A DNA stretch of 64,000 nt from Owenia fusiformis (Eukaryota > Annelida > Polychaeta > Sabellida > Oweniidae): the NCBI GenBank assembly GCA_903813345.2, contig CAIIXF020000005.1, positions 16,803,375-16,867,374 of the forward strand. The letters run 5' to 3'. The notes beneath the pieces are model-generated. The model ran no database searches and was not told the origin of the DNA. It worked only from the letters and a program-made list of their open reading frames with translations. The position numbers were made by a program, and so were the translations under genes. Positions 13,101-25,100 of the stretch are shown here, in pieces. The stretch's first letter is position 1; the number at the start of each line of letters is the position of its first letter.

Positions 13101-16100
13101 GCTTCTGGTAAATAATGGTTCTAAGAAAAGGAGATTGAATTTGAAGACAGTTGAAAAATACATTATCTCCCCTTAAGGTCATTTAAGGTCACTGAAAGGT
13201 CAAATCTCAAAACAGAGGTCAGATCTGAACTCCTGATAATTTGTAGATGATTTTGAGGTAGATTATGTTGTTATGAAACATTATACTTTTATATATTATA
13301 TACTTACTGAATTGATAGTTACCAAACAAACCAAGATAAATTATATTTACTTTGCAAAAAATGAAATATCAAGATTGATGTGTCATCCATGTTTTTTTGT
13401 CTTATTTAAGGAATGCTATTTTGATTTACTTTATTTATTGAGGTATATGAGCCTATTTAATAACAATAACTTTCCTAAGACCAATTTAATATTAGATATT
13501 ATCGTACCATTGGATCTTTATATACAATTATGAGGGTACCAATAAATTCTACCCAAATCCATCTAAAGTTTTTTTTAGTTATTTAGCTCCTAACAGATGG
13601 AAAATGGATGATAAAACTGACAAACAAATGGACAACTTCTCTTCATCGCTTCAAGAATGAAGTTAGTTGGGATAACAATAGGGGTATCACGATACGAGAG
13701 AGGGAATATTGTTATTTATCTATGATAGTGACCTCACGATATGATACGAACAATAAGATACAACATAAATCATAAAACACTAAACATTATTCAAACATTT
13801 TACTTACGGCCTCACAAAACAATTTTTCAAAGCCAAATGAGCCGTGGTTTTTAAATTTAAAGTGCAGTTTAAAACACAAACAATACCTGAGATTAAGAAT
13901 TTTTCTCTCATTTATTTGATTTAATCCCTTCCCCATACAACTGATACTGTGCTCAGATACATACTAGTGACAAGTAAGTTATTATAAGTTCAGATAAAAA
14001 CATTCAGTCATTTGTTGGTCTTTGACCTGAATATTGCTTAGAAAACTTGAAGAACTTGAAGCTTGTATCGGACGTTAATTGCTCAGGCAATCGAGCGCTT
14101 GTGGTATCCCTAATAATAACATGAAACAATAACTCATGTTTGTACTTCTAACAGAAGTTATTGGTAAAATGAATGGCAAAGAAAACCTAATAATTCCCGA
14201 CATCGAGCTGTTTATTTATGAATTCCTCATTCAAGTGGAAAGTTCTTAGCTCTGCAATAATCCATCAAATTGTTGCTCTTTACAATAATAGACACATTTA
14301 ACATTGTGACTGAACAGGTATTAGATGTTTTTATCCAGTGTGCATAGATGCATGACAAAGTCTATTGGCAACATACTTCCCAGTGCCATTAATCAATCCA
14401 GGTCTGCGTCACATCGTGAAAATGCCAGAATTGTTTTCTGTAGTTAATTTACTTGAGGGAATACTGGACTAACAACAATAAGGTATATTTTTTAAAATAA
14501 CATTTCTTCTTATATGTTTCTAGAATACTTAAGTCTAACAGCATATTCTTTAATAAATAAATTAATAGTTACGAACAATTAAATAACAATATAAAGAATA
14601 TATTAAAGTTCTAACGGGTTAAGAGTATAGCATGTAACTTGACCATATCAAGATTTGGGCGATATAATATAAACATTTTGTAACAAAATACACTATCTGA
14701 AACATGTATACAAATAGCCCAAAAATCAGTATAGGGTAGAGGGCAGCAAAAAAGGGTGGTAATGTTCAGTCAGGGTTAAAATATATACAATATACATCTA
14801 TTATTGACCTTTTTAGATTTTAAAGTTTATATTTTCATTGATACTTTTTGAAAAGCGTTAATATGGATAAAAAGAGAGGCATTTTTAAAAACATAAGTTT
14901 ATTTTTATTGTTTCTGACATACTAAAACTGATCAACTACCTTTAGATCAGTCTATAAAATTGCTTTGTCATATTTCAAAGGTATACATGCTACATTTGTA
15001 AGGTCTGATTTAATTCTCATAAAATGATTGAAAAATATGGTAATAACAGCTTTCAAATGGTATGCTTATACCATATTAGATCATGATTAGTAAATGTGGG
15101 TATTACATTGGTTTGTGAAAATTGCCTTGTTTATAGTTTGTTTTATTTCTCAGTTGATAGACAACCACTTTCATATTCTTGTAAAACGACATTAAAGATG
15201 ATAATAACTAATATTAATAATATATTTTTAGTGTTGTGCTTAACACAGACAATGTTGAAGGAAGCTTCTATATTAGCACTACTGATGGTCAGTCTGTTGA
15301 AGGCCCAGGGGGTTCATCAGGAAGATACTGGTGTGAAGTGTGTAAACTCAGTCATTTGTGTTCTCTAATATACAGACAGCATGTAAAACATGAATTGGTG
15401 TATTACATGTTTTTTCATCTAAATTTACATGTACCTATTAATAACAAACTACAATCCTCAATAGTACCAAGTACTTTCCCCCCATATGAGTAAATATGGG
15501 TGTGACATAGTAAATTAAATCAGCAATATAGAATTTATAGAATTTATTTGAAAAGGAGTCCGAAAATAGGAAGAATTTTCTTTGAAACATTACTAGATCT
15601 GATTGTCTCCAAAGTGGTTATCTTTTTTGAAGTACTGATGAGCCAAGGTATGAGGCAGTGAGAAGGGGTGAAGATGGATATTGTAAACCACCATGTTCAA
15701 GACGTGATCTATGTTGCCGTGACACACAGGATACTGCGGTAGACACATTCTGTGCAAGGAGACTCACTGACTCATCAGATGACCAAAGTTGTCGAGGTTG
15801 AGTAGCCGCATATCTATAGACAGTTCTTCACTATAATGATATTTTGCGACAATCAACTACACAAAGAGGAATACAATAACTAAATTATTTAATTTTGATT
15901 TCATACAAAATCATCATTCTAATCATTCATTAATACTGATTTAATTATTCTAAGATAGAATCTGGTAAAAACCTTTTTAGTGTTGGAAAACTAAAATGCT
16001 GAAAAAATTAGAAACAGCTTTTGTGACGTGATGGGATATGACCTTGACCTTTAAACCTGCTCTTTGCCCCGAAACGCAATCTTGGGTTGTTTCGGGGGTG

Positions 16101-19100
16101 AACTTTATCATTTTGAGCTGAATGAAAGATTATAGAATGATGAACAAATGGGGAAAATCTTGTGTATAAATACTTATGATAAATGTGTCATTTCAAAGAT
16201 TTTTCATTGAATTGCTTCGATCGGTGACGACGATATGATTTTGGAAAGGTTTCTAAATTAAGAACGTGACGTCACTTCCGAATTATAGCCTTTAGCATAA
16301 GTAGCGTTTAATTAATCTTGTCATTTGTAATATCTCGATGGCCTCGTGGTAGAATGCTCGCTCAGCACGCAGGAGGCCCGGGTTCGAATCCCGCATCCAC
16401 TTTTTTATTTTTTTTAACTAGATGATTGTTCTTTGATATTACGCAGAAAATTATTTTTTATTTACATAAACTTTATATTAGAGCTTGAAAATGTAAAAAC
16501 AATATATGTCAACATATTGCGTTTTGGAGCGATGTGCAGGTTTAACCTGAAGTAACCTGGTTATTGTACATGATTTTTATCACTTTGAAATAAATTGAAA
16601 ATTGACCTTTTCCCTAAAAATAACAAGCCAAAAAAAGTTAATAGATAACTGATACCTATCTATAAAACAAAAAGACAAAAATATTAAGAGTTTGGAATCA
16701 ACTTTTAAACTTATGTTAATTTGACCTCTTGCAGAAGACCTGCTCAATAAGTAAACATGCATTTCAGATTCAAGAGTGAACACAGACACTGTTAAAAAGG
16801 GTTTAGGTCATGGTGCTGGTGCTGCAGATGAGCCACAAGAGAACATTGCATTGGTCAACCAGGAAGACATGGGTGTAGAGTATGTAAAACACTTCTCATA
16901 TATTAGAATGTGCACTTTTATAGACAGAAACATCTGCAAACATCATATCTGACCAAAACATACTGTCATTGCATCTATTAACGGTAGTCTCTAAAATTGG
17001 TACCATTGTATTATTCTTATCTTAGAAGGAGTAAATTAGGTTTAACTATAAATTTCATCCTTCTTTAGTATGAAATATGAAGCTTTTGATTACAAATATG
17101 CAGTTTTGAAATCTGACCTGTTAGTGACCTTGAACACATCAAAAAGGTCAAAAGCTTAATCCCTCATCTTGGTTCTAAACTGGAACCATAGTATTTCTCT
17201 TTAAGTCAGTTGGTCTTTGGACTCTGAAAGGTGTTCTACTAACAGAGTCGGTGTTCCACTTTACAGGTTTCACTGTGCTCTTATTTTTGTTGCAAAATAT
17301 GAAACCTTTAAGTTAGTGCCATCTTTTCAACATTATCAAAGCACTTTTAATTGCTCAGATGTTACAGCTAAACTGTCATAGTGATTTAAAACAAAGCACT
17401 AACATGCACAATTTCACCACCTGCCATTTATTACAGATGCCAAACACTGATTGCTGAACACCAATTGCTAAACACCAATCACTGGAGACCATAATAATAC
17501 TTGTGATGGTGAAATAATAATCACTATTATATCTATTTTTGTTTACTTTCTTTTTCCCAGAACTGGTGAGCCAAGATACGAGGCAGTGAAAAGGGGTGAA
17601 GATGGATATTGTCATCCACCATGTTCAAGACGTGATCTATGTTGCCGTGACACACAAGATACTGCGGTAGACACATTCTGCGCAAGGAGACTCACTGACT
17701 CATCAGATGACCAAAGTTGTAGAGGTTGAGAATAGCTCTTCGGAGCCATGAGATTTCAGTAATCAACCATAAGGCTATTGTGTTTGACGAATGAAATAAA
17801 ATCATTTATCTAATATATTTCATTGTACTGTTATCACTAGTCTATGGTGGAGTACAATCTTATTGAAAATCATCCAAATCAATTATTCATTTATTAGGAT
17901 TATAAATGATTTGTAAGGTGGTTCCATGTTAACCATTATGGCATCCAAAATGATGAGTAAATTGATATTAGAATTAGGATATAGGGTCATGGTGCTGCCA
18001 ATGTGCAATGTTATTTACATGTTTGTAGAATAAATTGCCAATTTTTAATTGTTTTAGTTCAGTGATTTTCGGTAAAATAACTTCTTATAATTTCAAGTTG
18101 CTGGCATCATGATAAACCATGACATCTCATTTCTTCTCAGCCCTGAGATGTTTCAGGTGAAACAGAAAGATGCTATGAGTATCAGAATGAGTTGCTGGTA
18201 CATGTATCTATGTCAATAATCTCTCTTAATAACTATGTATCATTTACTAAAGTACTTGATATGTGAGATCTCATGCTATCATCATTGACTTTTTGTCTTA
18301 GACTAAAAGGCTGTAAGAAACAAGGCATTAACATACAAAATGTCACTACTTGCCATTTGTTACAAATGCCAACTGCCAAACACCAACCACCAAACACCAA
18401 CTGCCACACACCAACCACCAAACACCAGCTGCCACACACCAACCACCAAATGCCAAACACTGTCTGTCCCAAAAAAAGTTGGCGACTATAACAATATGTC
18501 CACACTTGTGGTGGTGACATAAAAAAAATCAAATATCACTTTTAAAACATGGCTTACATACTTTCTTTATTGAATAGACATGTGTTAAATAGCCCATTTT
18601 TTCACCACATTAGTAAATGAGTAAAGAGGAGCAATTATTTTTGAACACCCTGTATCATTTGCTTTTCATGAAAGAAATTGTCCAGACTGATACAGTCATT
18701 GTTATGTGCCTGTATGAAATGATTGAAATCATGTTGCCTTGAGGGACAGTTGTACAGCTTGTAAGTGGGTGTCTCATATAAATAACACTAGTAACTTATA
18801 ATACATTCACAGATAGCTAGCCATGATATCATATTCATGTAGCTTAAAACACAGTATAATATGCATTCTATATTATACAACAGATGACCAGTTATTTTAG
18901 ATTCGGTGAAATCAATTACCCTCAGTAATTTCATAATCTCAAAGTAACCATTGAGAGAGGAAATTACTTTATTTTGATTTTCGCAGAGAAGTTTTGTTTG
19001 TGAATGTGTACTGTTTTGTGTGTTCTTTTATGTCTCTTGACTTGCTTGTATTTTTGGAAGATGTATCCTGGTATTTGAAACACAATGCAGATCCTTTATG

Positions 19101-22100
19101 CAGTTATGGTGGACATACCCAGAGTGTCAGACCTTATTACACTAAATGCGGATGAAGTTCTCTTTTAAAAAAGTAAAGTGGTACAGCCTGTGGATATACC
19201 CAGTGTCAAACCCTATCACATTAGATTCAGATAAAGTTTTATTTTAAAAAAGCAAAATCACACTTATAATAAAGTGTTAAGTAGATAAGAATGCACTTAC
19301 TTGAAAGTGTTTGCACATGACCCTTCTAACACAGCTGAGGTCCATTGAGCACAGTTTCAGGTTGTCCTCATGGTCGAATAATATTTTTAAAGCTTTTTGT
19401 GTGATCCAATATGCTACAATAAAAAATTAAAATAAAATTCAAGATATTGAATATCATTGTACTGTTTATATTGGTTTTATGTGTTCATTTCGAAGATTTC
19501 ATCTGTTTCCTGTTTTGTTAGTTACACCTTTGAATGTCTAAAAATCTTAATTTCTCATAGAAGTTCTCATAGAACACTCAACAATTCAAGGGAACACTTA
19601 CCAACCTCTTGTGAACACTAATCACTTTCTTGTAAACACAAACACTATTAATGAACACTTATCCACCTCTAATGATCACTCAACAGTAAATATTAACATC
19701 AATTAAAAGTTTATGGTTCTACTCACCACTGCCTTCATCTCCCACTAGATGACCCCAACCCCCACACCCTTGTGTTGATTGGTCTGGGTTGACAAGTTGA
19801 CAGTTGGACCCTGTACCTGCTATTAGCACTATACCCCCTGAAAAAATGCAATATGCAATATGACAGGTGTTGTGCTTGGAGCCCATCACATGGTATAACA
19901 AGGCATTAACATGACAGAATGTCACCACCTAGTTGCTCACAATATTATGAGATGTGAACTTTTGAGAACTTGTAGATGACTTTGAAAAAAAATTAGTCAA
20001 TTTGAAGCAAGTTGAAAAAATACCTTTTGACCTTTTTTGAGCTTGAGAAGGTCGTTGAAGGTCAAATCTCAAAAGCTAAGTCAGATTTGAACTTCCGATA
20101 ACTTGTAGATGATTTTGAAAAAAATTGGTCAATTTGAAGCAACTTGAAAAAAGACCTTTTTAACCTTTTTTGACCTTGGAAAGACCACTGAAGGTCAAAT
20201 CTTAAATATAAAGTCAGATTTGAACTTCTGAAAACTTGTAGAAGATTTTGAAATTTTGAAAAAATGGAAGTCAGTCTAAACAGTATTTGTTAAGTTATTG
20301 GAAGTTGAAAGAAGTCAATTTGAAGCAAGTTGAAAAAAGACCTTTTGACGCTTGTTTTGAGCTTGAGAAGGTCATTGAAGGTAAAATCTCAACATTTTAA
20401 AATCAAGAAGATTCCTACATTATAGGCAAAGTCAATTCACCATGTACCTACATTTTAGTTTGTAAATTAAAAATTTGGGGTTGACAAAATAACCAGTACA
20501 AATTGATACCTTCTGGGTCATTTTAGGGTTAGAGTATTGAAACAGTTGATCCAAGTATACCAACCTTCAGGAGTAGCTGTTGCCATGGCACCTATGGCAT
20601 CATTGCATACTTTGTAGTGTTCACTGGTCCCTGGGTATTTGTTGGCCATACCATTAGATATTTTCTCTTGGCACTCAGGTGTATCTCCACCACTCAAAGA
20701 CATACCCTATATAACATATATAACTAGAAAAACAGCAACTAAACATCTCATCACACAAAATATATTCATCAAATCACTCATCATTTTGAACATTACATAT
20801 ATGAAATAACATGGCAGTAGTATTGCCTCCTTTGGGAAAAAACAAAGAGCATAGTCTTATGCCCATAAGGCACCACCACATAAAATCTAAACCAAATCTG
20901 AAAACTGGTATTTGCGTTTTCAAAAATTCTATTTGTCTTAAAAATGCAGCAGCCATTTTAAAATGAGCAGCCATGAATTGAAGTCCTATTCATGATATAC
21001 CCAAGCCCATATTTGGATCAAATCATTCAGATAACTGGTTTTTGAGTTATCAAAAATTATATTTTTCTTAAAAAAACAGGGCCATTTTGAATTGAAATAA
21101 ATATTGGAAATTCCTCCAAAATAAATCCTTTGCCCAAATGGCATCAGCTTATATTAAAAGACCACGTGCAGTATGGCAAGTGATTTTAGACGGTCATATC
21201 TTTCACCATGTGTACTTTCTGGGCATAAATACAGTGGTTTTTATTAAAACAATATGTTTTCTTTCAAATGAAGTACCCATGATGATAAAAATATCAATCC
21301 AACTCTCTGAAAAATTATGGATTAGGGCCCCACCCTGGCACTTTTTTAAAAATGTTAGGCTTATTTTCTAAAAAGAGGATCTTGCTTTTCTCAATTTAAA
21401 CATATCAAAAGTTTCTTCTACACTTTATGAACAATTTCTGAAAAAGGGATGCGTATTGAAATGCATTAAAGTTAAAAACCACATATCCCATGTTATTGTC
21501 CCATATGGAAAACTCGTGCTATCCATTGTTTTCAGCATCATTTTGGTCATCGAAAATTGATATCTTCAAAACTAGACTTTCAATACAATTATATTTTTGA
21601 AGATGTTTTAGACCCCTTGTTAAATAATCTTTTCATAAAATAAAAATCAGAAAAGGGAGATCCTCTTTTGAGTAAATAGGTTCAATATTTTGAAAAAAAT
21701 GTTGACATGGGGTCCCTATTCATAATTTTTCGATTTGTTCAATTGATATTTTTATTGTCATGGGTACTTCACTTGAAAGAAAATATACTGTTTTAATAAA
21801 AATCACTGTATTTATGCCCAGGAAGTACACATGGTGAAAGATATGGCCGTCTAAAATCACTTCCCATACTGCACATGGTCTTTTGAAAGCCTCGTATATA
21901 CTAACTAGTGATTTCAGTTTCGTTTCTGGTTGCAGTCCTGCTGCTTTTTTCACTTCCTCTACCATCTCGTTCATCCTCTTAAGGGCAGTATCAATGCCTA
22001 CCAGCTGAAGAAGAAAAGACACACTTGGATCAACATTGCGCTTAAATAACAAAACATCCGACTTACATGCCATTCCCCTGAATGCAGGCAGACATCAGAC

Positions 22101-25100
22101 ACTCTGTTTCACTGGCGGATTGGGGGGGAGGGCCTGGGGGCCCGGGCCCCCCCTTGGGTGGGCCCAGAAAAAAAAATTGGGCCCTAAAAAAAATTTGGGC
22201 CAAAAAAGGCCTTAAGGCCCCAAAAAGTGGGCCTTTTTGGTCATAACTGGGCCTTTTAAGGCCTTATTTTTTAATTTCAGGCCAAATTTTGAAGAAAATG
22301 GACCTCAAAATTTCAAATTTTGGGCCCACTTTTGTGTTTTAGGGGCCCAAAATTTTTTTTGGGCCCCTAAGTACTTTTCTTTGACCTGAAATTTGGCCCC
22401 CCCCCCCTTGTTGGTTCCCAGATCCGCCCCTGCTGTTTAGAGAACCACAAAGGGGATGATGTCTCAACCTCTGAGGTCCTTGGTATAACAGGACACATTT
22501 ACACATGACCAAATTCAGAGGATTGCATTTTGCACGTTTTTGATGATTTTTATACTCGAGTACATCTGTACATGCACATGCCTAGATAAAAATATATTCC
22601 TTTAAATGGCAAAGCTTGCTATATTATGACAAAATGTCATCACCTAGCTGCAATATTACAAAAGTGTAACAATTTGTTACAGATCTTTTCCAAATGCAGA
22701 CAAGGTATTAACATGCAAAATGTAACCACCTGCCATTTGTTATAGGAGTGCTGCACTTGTGGTGGTGACATAAAAACAAGATGTTACAAAAGATGGCGGC
22801 AATATCAATATGCAAGGTTACCAGTTCTCAATGGTGACATGAAAACAATGTTTATTAAATGCCTTCTTGAAGAACAAACAACTTTTTATTTAATTTTGAA
22901 GAATTAACTTAATACTTCGTGTAGTGGGCCATATAAAACATTGCAGCATAAAACTGCCACCATTAAGAAGTCATTCCAAAAATTTTATTTACTACTCGCT
23001 TTTATATACAATACACTGTACTGTACTATAAAGTCTATAAAATTGTTATCAATATATATCCTTGGCCACTATGGGGATCAAGTTAAACATGAAATACCTC
23101 TCACAACCCTTGCCAATAGGTTTCTTATTAAATTGAATCCATTCATTTTAGTGATATTGTAAAAAATCTTGAGCAATGTGTGAAAAGAATTTAAGCACAT
23201 GTTTCACTGAATTATAGTTGATTTAATGCAATCATGTTTTTTTACTATAGCCTTTGAATTCAGGCTACCAACCTCCGTGGTCTTGACACAAGACATTCAT
23301 GCCTAAAATCATTTACAATTCATTAAAAGCTTAAATTCTTTAGCATATATCAGTATATATGATATGAATCTTGAGTAGTAAATTACTCTAGTGATATAAA
23401 TGTCATTTTCAAGTGGGAGTGATACTTTGGCAAAATATACAGCATCAAATTCTAAATAAATGTAGAATGGCATTCATATGTTAGAGATTAAACCGAAGCA
23501 CATGTCAAGTGTGATGGGCAATTGTACATGACAACTTCAACCCTCACTTCAATGTCATTAAACAAGATGAACAATATCAGTGATAATTTTAATTTGGATG
23601 AGGGATCATATCATTGTTAAATATGCATGCAAGCCCGTAGCCAAAATTCTAAACATGCAGTTTTTCACCATTTTGAGCACTTTTCAAGCAATTTTGGGCC
23701 AAGACGATCAAATCTGAACCCCCTCTGAAATTGTTAAAACTGATCCCCCTTGCCAAAAGTTGGCTACAGGCCTCAAATAAATATACTTAACATGTGAGCA
23801 TTTCAAATCTAACATTTCAAAACTAAAAAAAATCTTGTAAGGTCAATAGTTTAGGATTTGCTTCTATATCTTTTCAATAGAATATGTAAGAAAGACATAC
23901 ATCAGGTTTTCTATTGTGAACTCTCTGAAAGAATATACTCTTTCGTGCAACAGCTTTTCTCTAAGCAGCCAGATCACTTAAACTGTACTGAACTTTGTTA
24001 AGTTTTTTTATTTGCTTAATATTGCCTCCTACATATAAGATAATAGGTAAGTAAAGATAACAACATGTCGTGAAAAGAATTTCTTCATAAATCATGTCAA
24101 ACATGAGTCCTGATCATGAATAAATCAATACACTGTAGCTCTATAAACCTAAAAAATTAAATCAATTTTCTATGCAAGAGTAATATATGGGATGTATGGT
24201 GCTACATTTTTGATTACATGTTTTTGCAGAACCAGTGTTATAAAATCACAAAGATTGAAATATCTTTTCTTGTATTGGACAGACAATATTTTCTTTTACT
24301 GGACATATTTTCATTTTTATAATTATTATCAGAAACATAAGGGTTAACTTACCCAATGATTGGTGCAGTCCCCCTCACTCTGGGCCACTTTAGTCCCATC
24401 TCCCTTAAGGAGCACCATGGTAGAATGGGTACCACCCCTATAATGTAAGACAGAGATAAACAATCATTTACTCTGAAACCAACAAAAAAGAGTTAAAAGA
24501 AGCATTAAATAAGCAATAAATATTAATTAATTACACTGTATACAAAATACATACAGTAAAACCTGTGTATAGTGAACACCCATGAAGCCACAAAAATGTG
24601 TTCACTATAAGTAAGTGTTCATTACAGAGTGGCAAGTCAGTGGAGTATGTGCTAAGAAGGGCCAAGGGGTGTTCATTAGACACAGGTGTTCATTAAAGAG
24701 AGGTGTTTACTAAGACAGGTTTAACTGTAATTAATTAAACACAAAAAATCTCAAAAATTCAATGTCATACTAGTATACAAAATTTGGGGATGGACAGTCT
24801 GTTCTAGCAGGTCAGATCCCAATAAATTGAGATATAAGAAAACCTTACATTCGAAATATATCAGATGTCATTAGCAGTAAAATAGTAAATATTAGAGAGA
24901 ATTTATACACATTCTTTGAACTTCTATCTTGGAAGACCAAATTTTGTTTGTATTTGACTGCAAATATACTTACAATGGGTATTCTAATTTTTAGTATCTT
25001 TCAAGCAATATATAACATACAGTGATCTCCCCAGCATTAAAGTAAGTGGGCACAGCACCCACCTGAGATTTTGAAAATAGGCTTGCACCCACCTGAAAAC

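Noticed and set aside
17376-18532. Minus-strand frames with repeated GGWCLAVG-like words
   Set aside because: Translation of the tandem core of the TGTCACCACC-family repeats.
21138-21371. 77-codon plus-strand frame resembling the tail of the exon 3 reading frame
   Set aside because: It is the other arm of the foldback element, so the similarity is the inverted repeat and not a gene.
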